Below are positions 6,378-14,751 of a stretch of 46,970 nucleotides of DNA, piece by piece. The first letter of the stretch is position 1. Every line of letters begins with the position of its first letter. This stretch comes from CAZQVA01 sp964596685. Its GTDB lineage: Bacteria > Chlamydiota > Chlamydiia > Chlamydiales > VFKH01. Position numbers and translations under genes: made by a program. The DNA lies in contig CAZQVA010000016.1 of the NCBI GenBank assembly GCA_964596685.1, forward strand, positions 1 through 46,970. Direction: 5' to 3'. The notes under the pieces are model-generated. The model was not told the origin of the DNA, ran no database searches, and saw only the letters and a list, made by a program, of their open reading frames with translations.

Positions 6378-9300
6378 GTGATTCCAGCACTTCAATCTTT
6401 ATTCCCACTTTCTAGTTATTCTCATTCTGCAGAAGGTGGTCGCAGCAGTCCATTGCAAGAAGTGCAGCGCCGTTATCAAGAAATTGAGAAGGACACGCCT
6501 GCATTTGCGCGTTATCTTCAGCAATTAACAGCCATCTGTGATGATGTATTGATTATCGGTTCCTTTGCAAGAGCCCTGTTGGGTATCGATCCAAGAGCTG
6601 TTTCACCTTCCCTGTTTGCAGATATCGATATGATCGCCTTCGTCAACTATGAAGAGATAGGCCAGAAGACTCTTCAGTTGTTATGCCGCTGCTCTTTGGG
6701 AGATACAGAGGCCGTTCATTCTTTTTGGTGTTATTATTGTCATATGTGGCAGATGACAGATATGGCCGCACAAGTCTCTTTGTTCTTTCATCTCTTTATG
6801 ATTCATGCAGCCGATCCTGAGAAGCAATTTTCACCTGATGAATTACAAGAAAAATTAGATGAAGTGATGGGAAGTTGCCCTTTTCGGTTGCGACATGGAT
6901 ACTCAGCTCGCGACAAGACGGAACTTTCTCGCTATTTTCAATTTACTGTTCCTCCTTCTGAAGAACTTCCTGAATTACAAATTACCTTTAGAGATTCCAG
7001 GCATCTTTTAGAGTTTGGACAAGACAATGCACGAGCCTGTGGTGTGCGCTTAAAAGATGAATTACAGGGCGTTGTAAGTCCCTTTTTTGGAGATCCCAAA
7101 GCAAAAGAGCGCTCGCAGGAAGAGTATGCCCAGCTACTTGCAATGAAACGTTTGGTCATCCCTCAGAGGGAATTTCTTAAAAACCACGTTAATCCATTCA
7201 ACACATCCACTTTAAAGTTGGTAACGAATTGGATCAAAGATGTCGCACAGGGCTGGGAAGTCGAGGATCCCTGTGAGCTGCTGATGCAATTTTTTGCTCA
7301 TTGTACGCGCATCACCGCCGAGCGTCAGAGCTCTTTCGAATGGATGGATGCAATCTGTAGAATTACCGCTGATTATCTCGATAATGACGGGTATTTAACG
7401 CTGCTCAAATTGTATGCATGGTCAAAAGAACGTCCTAGAGAATGGGAAGAAAAAGTGCAAGAATGGCAGCGTGATTGGCCTTTTATTCCTGATTTCTCTC
7501 TTCTAGAGGACAGTGAGGTACCTCGAGCGCTTCTCCTACACGCGCATATTTCAGAAGAAAGATGGAAGGTCTTACGACACATGTGGAAAGGGCCTCCTCA
7601 AATATCATTAAAGGATTGGATTTTCATCAAAAGCGATCAGTTGCAAGCAAATAGCTTGCGCCTCGGTCCGGACGATCATGCTATTGTCGAGTGTTTGCAA
7701 CAGATGGGTCTAGAAGCGGATTTATGGCCGATCGCTAGAGATCTCTTGCCAAGGGCTTCCATTGTCTCAATGGAATTTTTTCTCCAGCACCTCTCCATAA
7801 GCTCAAATGTTAGTGTCCCAGATTTTCATGTCATATTAAGAGAAGGATTGCAACGTTTTTGGACCCCACATGCCAAGAGGCGCGTCCTTGAACAACTTCC
7901 TCTCATTGCAGCAAATTATCTGACAACGGCGCTCGCTGCGCCCAATTCTGTTAGTTCTGTAGGTCTTAGTACGTGGTGTAGCGAAGTTACCCACCTTTTA
8001 AAGGAATACACCATCTTCGCGGCTCCCTTATTTCACCTAACGCCACGACAAAAAAAAGTATACAAGCATAATCAAACGCCATACGCTTGGGATCTAAGGA
8101 GTAATGAATTAAATTATTGGAAGGGATTACTCCACACGGGTGATCGAGTCTGTGTCGCTGCAGCTCTCGACTGTATGCCAGCAACTGAAGTGCCGGAAGA
8201 AATTCTTCCTTTGCTCTCTCATCAATCGTTTAAATTGCAGGTTTTAGGTTTCCTTGAGAGGGCGTGGAAGACAAAACATTTTCGCATTATGCCGCAAATT
8301 ATTGCGGATATTTTAATACACTGGACACTTCCCACTTTGCAAGAGATCCAAGTGGAGAGGGATTGTGATTGGCATCTGACTGATGCGACTTTACAACATA
8401 TTTGTCATACGCTTGCTGAGAGTAGATTGCCTTTGCCGCTTGCTTGTTGCTGGGCCGCACATGGCTGCCTTGTTTTTTCTCGAACCTCTGCATCCAACCA
8501 GCGTACATTCTTTACGAAATTAATCTCCTGGTTTCCTGCTCGACTCTATCCTGCGTTGGGAGAAATTTATCGCGATATCAATGTGAGTGGAAGCGATGCG
8601 GTGATTCTTTCCTGGCAGCAAATCGCTACACTGGCTCCAGATGCGGGTAAGATAGTTGAATATCATGTGGAAGAAGTTTTAAAGTTGCGAGCCGTGCCTC
8701 ATTGGCATGAAAAGCATATGCAGCCAGAGCATACTGCATTGGTAAACCGGCACTGTTCTTTGCGGCTTCAATTCGAGTGGAAAGTCATGGAAATGACCCA
8801 TTGGGATCGATTTGATGAGAAAGAATGGCAAATGACAACCCAACTCTGTCCTGAAGACCCTTATCACTATCGGTTATTAGTGCGACTTGTTTCCCTATTT
8901 GATGAAGTAAATTGTCCTGATGAATTATTGATAGAGTGGAAGGAAAAACTTTTAATTATATACCAAAATCACTTGTTTTCTAAAGTAGATCCTTCTCAAC
9001 AGGCACGCGTGATTTATCTGCTTTTAAATACTGGAATGCTCGGTATCGAGGAGATACCACCAGATCAGCGCTCGCTACTGGCGCAATATTGTTCAGCAGC
9101 ACAAATCAGTGTTTGCAGTGAGTTACTCTACCAAGCGATGATCCATCATATAATCACTACATCTGCAACTCTCAATTGGATTGAAGCATTTAATCGTTCT
9201 CATAATTTCGACGAAGAGGTAGCCAAGTCGTTTTTTGAAATACTGCATCAATGGTTTAGAGAAAAATTGGAACAGGAGATCCTCCAAACGAGTCAAAATT

Positions 9301-11066
9301 TCAACGTCCTAAATCAATTTTTGTCTTCCTGGAGCGAGCGTTTTCCAACGGCAGTAGAGCATTATATAAACTTTGCTAAATTGCGTATAGCACATGCTGA
9401 AAAGGAGCCTTATTGGTTTACAACCGCCAGAGAATGGCAAACGACCTTAATTTTCAGCGAGCAACTTGCTAAGACACCTGAATTGACATATTGGTGTTGC
9501 AGAAAAGGGGTCGCGATTTTGTGGAAAGCAGCCCCCCTCATGGCGACATTATCCAAATGGCCACAAGGGATGGAAGCGTTAGCACATTGGATGAAAATAT
9601 TGCTGTGTGAGCAGATCTATAGGTGTGTTACCACCCTGCCATGGCAAGAGCAAGCAGCCAATATGCGCAGATTGCTTCATGAATTTTCTCCATTTGCTAT
9701 GCAACTTGGGACGATGCCCTATGCTATATTTGCAAGCTGGTTGTCCGCGTTTCTTAATTCGTCTGCTCCCATCGATTTGAAGATGGAATTTGTTGAAAAG
9801 CTGGTAACTTTTCATATCAATAAAGCCCCCATATGGATAGAAGGAAGTAATGCTAATGAGAGTACATGGCCTCTTCATCCTTGGGAAACCTTTTTAAAGA
9901 GTCTCATTCAAACGTTACAACTGGGGTTTGTTGCACGTCAAAAAGAAAAAAACAAAGATGTGCCATTGGTACGACTTTTTGAATCAGAAAATGCAGGTAG
10001 GTATTTTACAGATGTATTCATGGCGTACTTTAGTGACATGTTGAAAGAACTCCCCAAAGGGGTAAAGTCGCCTTCACCTGAATATGAAAAAAATAGGATT
10101 GAAAGAAAGAATCTTCTTCAAAGTTTTTGGAAAATCTTGATGCGATTTAGTTCATTTACGGATGAAGAGGCTATATTGACTGCAAACTATTGCATTTATT
10201 TTGGTCGTAATATTTTAGAAGTTCGAGAAACAACCGCTCACTTGACGATGGAAGAGCCTTTCTTAAAACAATTATTCCAGCGTTTTGGGTGGGAGTCTGC
10301 CTTGAATTTTGCCTGCGCGATTGCTGATGTGCGTCCGTGCGAAGACCCTTTTGAATGTTATTATGCGACCCCAATAATTTGCTATATGATGGAGATGATA
10401 CATGACAGAAATATCGAGGAGGATGCGTTAAGAGAACAACAGCTTAAAATCCAGGCTAGGATCAGGCAACTTCTGCCAGAAGACAAGGATTATGTGATTG
10501 CCTGCATCCATCTATTGGCGTATTGCCAGGAAAAAAATTCACTGTATCGTCAACGAATGATGCTGATTGTGATCGATATAGTAGTTCCCCTCTTCTTTCA
10601 GTGGATATTTTCAGCCAAAGAACTATCGCCATTAATGGTGGATGCACAAAAGATGTTGTTGGTTCTTGCAGCAGATTCCTTTGCGAAAAAAGAAACAGAT
10701 GCCTATGTGCAAATTTTACAGAAGCATATTGAAGTTGTTATCCACAGATTGCAAAGCCCAGACGTCAATCATATGCTGCAGTTAATGCAACGCCACCTTG
10801 CTTCTTTAGTAATCATTCTTTTTCTTCAACAGTCCTTTTGTGAGAAGTCTCTGGAAAGGGTCTTTATGCTCTTGCTGCCACTCGCTGTCAAGCAGCCCTT
10901 TTTTGAACAGGTGATCACTTCAAGTTTTGAGATTATGAGAGAATTGCAAATGACAGAAACTCAAGCCACAGGCAGTACATTGAATGTCCAATATATTTCT
11001 TTAGACAAGAGAAATTGGATTCAAAAGGAATGGGAAAAGAGAATTTGCGAAAGCAAAACTCTCTAG
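6378..11066 (+). CDS. Very large protein of unknown function with nucleotidyltransferase-like N-terminal signature
   Basis: I do not recognise this 1562-residue protein. A GTG start at 6378 is the only usual start before the first motif, since an in-frame TAA lies at 6363-6365 and the next Met is residue 84. The ribosome site is poor. Residues 56-86 read VLIIGSFARALLG, then an insert, then ADIDMIAF. This is the hG[GS]...DhDh pattern of polymerase-beta/poly(A)-polymerase-type nucleotidyltransferases, with a longer spacer (19 residues between GS and DID) than the usual 8-13. The remaining 1400 or so residues look alpha-helical and Trp/Leu-rich, resembling a helical-repeat scaffold. There is no signal peptide and no clear membrane segment. 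In the C. trachomatis order I remember, khpA and rluD are separated only by a small gene, so this is lineage-specific material. A secreted effector or a surveillance protein are both possible; neither is shown. Confidence 0.85.
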   Translation: MIPALQSLFPLSSYSHSAEGGRSSPLQEVQRRYQEIEKDTPAFARYLQQLTAICDDVLIIGSFARALLGIDPRAVSPSLFADIDMIAFVNYEEIGQKTLQLLCRCSLGDTEAVHSFWCYYCHMWQMTDMAAQVSLFFHLFMIHAADPEKQFSPDELQEKLDEVMGSCPFRLRHGYSARDKTELSRYFQFTVPPSEELPELQITFRDSRHLLEFGQDNARACGVRLKDELQGVVSPFFGDPKAKERSQEEYAQLLAMKRLVIPQREFLKNHVNPFNTSTLKLVTNWIKDVAQGWEVEDPCELLMQFFAHCTRITAERQSSFEWMDAICRITADYLDNDGYLTLLKLYAWSKERPREWEEKVQEWQRDWPFIPDFSLLEDSEVPRALLLHAHISEERWKVLRHMWKGPPQISLKDWIFIKSDQLQANSLRLGPDDHAIVECLQQMGLEADLWPIARDLLPRASIVSMEFFLQHLSISSNVSVPDFHVILREGLQRFWTPHAKRRVLEQLPLIAANYLTTALAAPNSVSSVGLSTWCSEVTHLLKEYTIFAAPLFHLTPRQKKVYKHNQTPYAWDLRSNELNYWKGLLHTGDRVCVAAALDCMPATEVPEEILPLLSHQSFKLQVLGFLERAWKTKHFRIMPQIIADILIHWTLPTLQEIQVERDCDWHLTDATLQHICHTLAESRLPLPLACCWAAHGCLVFSRTSASNQRTFFTKLISWFPARLYPALGEIYRDINVSGSDAVILSWQQIATLAPDAGKIVEYHVEEVLKLRAVPHWHEKHMQPEHTALVNRHCSLRLQFEWKVMEMTHWDRFDEKEWQMTTQLCPEDPYHYRLLVRLVSLFDEVNCPDELLIEWKEKLLIIYQNHLFSKVDPSQQARVIYLLLNTGMLGIEEIPPDQRSLLAQYCSAAQISVCSELLYQAMIHHIITTSATLNWIEAFNRSHNFDEEVAKSFFEILHQWFREKLEQEILQTSQNFNVLNQFLSSWSERFPTAVEHYINFAKLRIAHAEKEPYWFTTAREWQTTLIFSEQLAKTPELTYWCCRKGVAILWKAAPLMATLSKWPQGMEALAHWMKILLCEQIYRCVTTLPWQEQAANMRRLLHEFSPFAMQLGTMPYAIFASWLSAFLNSSAPIDLKMEFVEKLVTFHINKAPIWIEGSNANESTWPLHPWETFLKSLIQTLQLGFVARQKEKNKDVPLVRLFESENAGRYFTDVFMAYFSDMLKELPKGVKSPSPEYEKNRIERKNLLQSFWKILMRFSSFTDEEAILTANYCIYFGRNILEVRETTAHLTMEEPFLKQLFQRFGWESALNFACAIADVRPCEDPFECYYATPIICYMMEMIHDRNIEEDALREQQLKIQARIRQLLPEDKDYVIACIHLLAYCQEKNSLYRQRMMLIVIDIVVPLFFQWIFSAKELSPLMVDAQKMLLVLAADSFAKKETDAYVQILQKHIEVVIHRLQSPDVNHMLQLMQRHLASLVIILFLQQSFCEKSLERVFMLLLPLAVKQPFFEQVITSSFEIMRELQMTETQATGSTLNVQYISLDKRNWIQKEWEKRICESKTL

Positions 11067-11069
11067 TTA

Positions 11070-11089
11070 GAGCCTTTTGCAAAAGGCTC
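11070..11089. repeat. Perfect 20-bp palindrome between convergent genes
   Basis: GAGCCTTTTGCAAAAGGCTC is identical to the copy at 3641-3660. It sits in the 29-bp gap between the stops of the 1562-residue gene (+) and rluD (-), where it could fold into a stem in either transcript. No T-run follows on either side beyond the internal TTTT, so a terminator role is possible but unproven. Confidence 0.6.
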
Positions 11090-11095
11090 GTTAAG

Positions 11096-12079
11096 TTAAT
11101 GGTAATATGAAGGCTTTTTTTCTGACTCGAGCTCGGGGCTTTTTCTCGGTCTAAAATTCAATTCTTCAAGTGGAATGGGTATAGGAAACCAACGCTTCCA
11201 GTAGTGCGTCATTAAAGGGGAGCAGGGAGCTTGGAACTTGAGTAGCTGCTGTGTGCGCGGATGAGTAATTTCGATGGAATGCGCGTGGAGGAGTTGCTGG
11301 TGCACTTTTAAACGCTCATTGGTGGCAATATGCCCATAGATGGGATCACCAATAATGGGACAGCTAATATGACTGAGATGGACGCGAATTTGATGGGTAC
11401 GCCCTGTCTCGATGTTTACCTGAACAAGCGCATAGTCTGCATGTGTGGCGAGAGTGGTGCAGTGGGTGATCGCTAAACGCCCGGAAGTTTTATGGGCCTG
11501 CATCTTAAGACGATTGTTAGGGTTTCTCTGAATATATGTTTCTATGGTGCGTGTCCCCGGATTGCCTTGACAGATCGCTAGATATTCTTTCTTAACCCTG
11601 CGTTCAGCAAAAGCTCTTTCAAGATGCTGTTGACTAAAGTCTGTTTTAGCTATCAACAAGACACCTGAAGTGTCCTTATCGAGACGATGGACAATGCCAG
11701 GCCTTAAAGAGTCTGAGGGAAGTTCTTCACAATGGGCCATGACTCCCTGAACAATTGTTCCCGAAGTATGCCCAATGCTTGGATGCACACACATGCCTTG
11801 CGGCTTATTGAGCACCAGTAGATCATCATCTTCAAAAATAATATCCAATACCATAGCTTCGGCAGCCACTTCGATAGGTGCACGTTCGCAATAGTCTACC
11901 TCTATGCGATCATTTCTTTTCACCATTTGTCGTTTAATGGCGGCTTTCCCGTTGACACTTACCTTATTCTCTTCGATGAGCCATTGAAGAAAGGAGCGCG
12001 ATTGCTCTGGAAAAAAAGTTTTAAGGGCAAGATCAAGACGCAAAGGGGTCTCTTGATCAATAATAAAAGGAGATAACAT
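11096..12079 (-). CDS. rluD: RluD-type 23S rRNA pseudouridine synthase
   Basis: It isomerises uridines to pseudouridine in rRNA (helix 69 of 23S rRNA for RluD proper). The 327 residues comprise an S4-like RNA-binding domain (about 10-70, with LQWLIEENKVSVNGK), a link, and the RluA-family catalytic domain. The latter carries the signature HRLDKDTSG from 131, in which D134 is the catalytic aspartate, and later GRTHQIRVHL. From memory, C. trachomatis has the equivalent gene (CT658, sfhB) just before its parC/parE pair, as here. The tail after about residue 295 (IPIPLEELNFRPRKSPE onward) extends past the usual domain end. Its coding sequence resembles a non-coding stretch near 165-207, suggesting repeat-derived sequence. 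Specificity (RluC versus RluD) is inferred from the S4 domain and context. Confidence 0.92.
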   Translation of the reverse strand: MLSPFIIDQETPLRLDLALKTFFPEQSRSFLQWLIEENKVSVNGKAAIKRQMVKRNDRIEVDYCERAPIEVAAEAMVLDIIFEDDDLLVLNKPQGMCVHPSIGHTSGTIVQGVMAHCEELPSDSLRPGIVHRLDKDTSGVLLIAKTDFSQQHLERAFAERRVKKEYLAICQGNPGTRTIETYIQRNPNNRLKMQAHKTSGRLAITHCTTLATHADYALVQVNIETGRTHQIRVHLSHISCPIIGDPIYGHIATNERLKVHQQLLHAHSIEITHPRTQQLLKFQAPCSPLMTHYWKRWFPIPIPLEELNFRPRKSPELESEKKPSYYH

Positions 12080-12081
12080 TT

Positions 12082-12152
12082 AGAGCCTTTTGCAAAATTA
12101 TCTGCAATCTGGACTCGCCTAGTCCATATCATAGATAGTTTTGCAAAAAGAT
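12082..12152. repeat. 71-bp short inverted-repeat element of the GAGCC family
   Basis: The left end GAGCCTTTTGCAAAATTATC and right end GATAGTTTTGCAAAAAGATC are imperfect inverted repeats enclosing about 31 bp that themselves contain GGACT...AGTCC. It fills the gap between the start of rluD and the stop of the 229-residue gene. This is the most complete family member seen; other copies are ends or the joined palindrome alone. Confidence 0.6.
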
Positions 12153-12154
12153 CG

Positions 12155-12844
12155 CTAGGTGACAGTACTTCCCTTGAGGGCAGCTTTCATCCACTTTCTC
12201 ATGTTGGTCGCTAGCTTTTCGCTTTGATCCATCTGTTGTTGAATGATCGTTGTCATAATACTCTTTTCAAGAGCGCTCATGAACTTCTCATATTCGCGAG
12301 GAAAATATTGTTGAAATTGATTTAAATTTGATGGGACGCGCATCAATGAGTTGGCATAGCTACTTTTTTGAAATTTAACGTCAGTTAATCCTTGCAGAGT
12401 ATTACGTAGAACGGATTGGCTTGTTGATCCCGCTTTTTCTAGTGTCTGTGCTGCTGTTGTGGGCATTGTCGTTGTATAAGTGGCCTGTTTATCCCACCAT
12501 GTATTCCCAGGATAATAACTTGTAAATGTGACCGTTACGTTGCTATCTGGCGATTTATCTGAAACCGGAGAGGAAGAAATAGAAATGTGTCCACTTGCAG
12601 GAAAGCCTTGAAGATACGCTTGTATATCATCTGGTAATTCAGAAAGGGAAGGCTCTGGGGGTTCATCATACTCTAGTGGCTCTGCAGCACTTGTTGTTGA
12701 AGATCCAGTGGAACTTGTACCGGAAGGTGAGAGGGCAAAGGGTTTAGAAGGAGTAGATAGAGGAGTGCCATTTGCTGTAGTGGTTTGATTCCCTAAGGTG
12801 CTACCTGCCGTGCCTTGAATGTTAGAAATGCTATTGTCTGTCAT
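12155..12844 (-). CDS. Unknown Ser/Thr-rich protein coupled to parC; possible secreted substrate
   Basis: I do not recognise this 229-residue protein. Residues 1-65 are very rich in Ser, Thr, Gly and Pro with almost no hydrophobic residues, and contain runs such as SGTSSTGSSTTSAAEP. Such disordered Ser/Thr-rich N-termini are common in type III secretion substrates of chlamydiae. The middle is polar and beta-like. Residues 160-225 look helical (QQYFPREYEKFMSALEKSIM and then a basic LATNMRKWMKAALKG). There is no classical signal peptide or membrane helix. Its ATG overlaps the parC stop by four bases (ATGA), so it is the last gene of an EamA-parE-parC-this gene operon. From memory, C. trachomatis has a small hypothetical gene (CT659) in this area, but I cannot show homology. 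The function is open. Confidence 0.8.
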   Translation of the reverse strand: MTDNSISNIQGTAGSTLGNQTTTANGTPLSTPSKPFALSPSGTSSTGSSTTSAAEPLEYDEPPEPSLSELPDDIQAYLQGFPASGHISISSSPVSDKSPDSNVTVTFTSYYPGNTWWDKQATYTTTMPTTAAQTLEKAGSTSQSVLRNTLQGLTDVKFQKSSYANSLMRVPSNLNQFQQYFPREYEKFMSALEKSIMTTIIQQQMDQSEKLATNMRKWMKAALKGSTVT

Positions 12845-14751
12845 ATTGGATTATTTTGGTGATTAACACTATTATGCCGTATTACAGCTTTTTTCGTCAG
12901 GCGCAACCCTTGGGCACGTACCCCTTTGATCGGATAATCGGTTATTTTTACGCGCATAGAATGCTGCTTTTGCTTAGGTTGAGGCGCGAAATGCAACTCA
13001 ATATCTTCTTCAAGCATGCTTGCCCAGCGGACTTCTGCCCCTTCCGGTATAAATGGATAGCGCTTTTCTAAAATAAATTGTTCAACAATAAAACGTTTGA
13101 TAAACCACTGGCCTTCATGTTCATAAATGACATTCATCGGGGTTTTTTTATCAGCTGGATGGACAGCAATCAGCGTCTTTTCTTGAGTAAAGAGGTAATG
13201 TTTTTCTGGAAGGTTGAGCACTTGATAGATGCCCTCTTTGAAATAAATAGCAATTTTTTCAAGTGGGTGACACTCAAAAAGAGCTGTTCCATTGACCTTT
13301 GTCCCAATAAGGCCTTTGTCCTCTTCAAAATATAATTTGACTTTCTTCATTTCGACTGCGCGTTTGTCAATATTTTCCATGCTAACAATTTGCGTGCGCC
13401 GAGGGTGTGAAGATCCATGTTTTTTCAAGAGACCTTCTAAATAGATGATGGCCTCTAAGGGGATTTGTCCCAATTTTTTTTCAACGAGGCATAATTCTTC
13501 ACGCATGGCTTGAACGGCTTCTACGCTTTGTCTCAAATCATATCGGGAGATCTTGCGAATGGGCATTTCTAAAAGGCGTGCGCGATCCTCTTTAGTAGGG
13601 GCACGAGAAAGCTCCTCATGAAAAGGGATGAGTGCTATTTCAATAACACTATCTACTTCATGAGCTGCAAGGGCTTCTTCCAGGTGTTTGTAAAGCTTTT
13701 CTTGGATAAAAATTTGTTCAAGTGTTCTTTGGAATATCTTCTCAAGAAGTTCAGCGCGGCGAATTTCTAGTTCTTTTTTAATACAAGCTTGAAGATGTTG
13801 TGCATGGGCGGCCAATACAGAATGTGCATCCATAATGCGTGGTAGACCATCCATCAAGACAACGGGTTGACAGTGAATAGTCACTTCACATTCAGTAAAT
13901 GCAAAGAGGGCATCAATGAGTGTATGAGCGTGTTGTCCGCGTGGTAAACGAACTTCGATCTCCGGTAGCTCAGTTGAGTAGTCATGAATGGAGTCAACTT
14001 TGAGTTTACCTTTCCTTGCGGCATCATCGATTGAGGCAATCAGAGATTCAGTGGTCGTTCCAAAGCAGATTTCACGTATCAGGAGGGTCTTATCATCCTT
14101 TACATCGATGCGAGCGCGGACGCGAACTTTTCCTTGGCCTTTGTTATAGTCGGTAATATCAACACTGCCACCTGTCACAAAATCAGGTACAAGAAGAATC
14201 TCTTTATTGCGTATAAGAGCGATTTCAGCTTCAAGTAGTTCTTTAAAATTATGAGGAAGGATTTTTGTAGCCATTCCGACAGCGATGCCTTCTGCACCCT
14301 GCATTAAGAGGAGGGGTATTTTAGCAGGCAGCAGAACAGGTTCCATCTGTCTTCCATCATATGAAGGAATAAATTGCGTCAACCCATCGTCAAAAAGCGT
14401 TTCACGAGCCAGCAAAGAGAGGCGAGTTTCGATATACCTAGCTGCAGCCGCTGGGTCTCCTGTATAAATGTTGCCGAAATTTCCTTGGCGATCAAGTAGA
14501 TAATTTTTGTTAGCGAGGTGGACGAGGGCATCGACAATAGGTTGATCACCATGGGGATGGAGAGCCATCGTTTGGCCCGCCACATTGGCTACTTTATGCA
14601 ATCGCCCATTATCCATGAGATGGAGGGTATAAAGTAGGCGTCTTTGAACTGGTTTTAACCCATCGATTACATGAGGGATGGCTCTGTCAAGAATTACATA
14701 TGAAGCATAGCGTAAAAAATTTTCACGCATCTGTTCTTTTAAATCATCCAT
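12841..14751 (-). CDS. parC: Topoisomerase IV subunit A (second GyrA-type protein)
   Basis: This is the DNA-cleaving subunit that pairs with ParE to decatenate chromosomes. The 636 residues comprise the N-terminal winged-helix and tower region with VQRRLLYTL (from 35), HPHGD (from 65) and the catalytic tyrosine Y106 in DPAAAARYIETRL. A long coiled-coil follows (about 310-420). The C-terminal part (about 480-620) is shorter than the full beta-pinwheel of GyrA (total about 840 residues), so DNA wrapping is probably reduced. Chlamydiae carry gyrA/gyrB plus this shorter second pair (CT660/CT661 from memory). The start overlaps the end of parE by eight bases, and the stop overlaps the unknown gene by four, indicating tight translational coupling. 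Confidence 0.93.
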   Translation of the reverse strand: MDDLKEQMRENFLRYASYVILDRAIPHVIDGLKPVQRRLLYTLHLMDNGRLHKVANVAGQTMALHPHGDQPIVDALVHLANKNYLLDRQGNFGNIYTGDPAAAARYIETRLSLLARETLFDDGLTQFIPSYDGRQMEPVLLPAKIPLLLMQGAEGIAVGMATKILPHNFKELLEAEIALIRNKEILLVPDFVTGGSVDITDYNKGQGKVRVRARIDVKDDKTLLIREICFGTTTESLIASIDDAARKGKLKVDSIHDYSTELPEIEVRLPRGQHAHTLIDALFAFTECEVTIHCQPVVLMDGLPRIMDAHSVLAAHAQHLQACIKKELEIRRAELLEKIFQRTLEQIFIQEKLYKHLEEALAAHEVDSVIEIALIPFHEELSRAPTKEDRARLLEMPIRKISRYDLRQSVEAVQAMREELCLVEKKLGQIPLEAIIYLEGLLKKHGSSHPRRTQIVSMENIDKRAVEMKKVKLYFEEDKGLIGTKVNGTALFECHPLEKIAIYFKEGIYQVLNLPEKHYLFTQEKTLIAVHPADKKTPMNVIYEHEGQWFIKRFIVEQFILEKRYPFIPEGAEVRWASMLEEDIELHFAPQPKQKQHSMRVKITDYPIKGVRAQGLRLTKKAVIRHNSVNHQNNPI

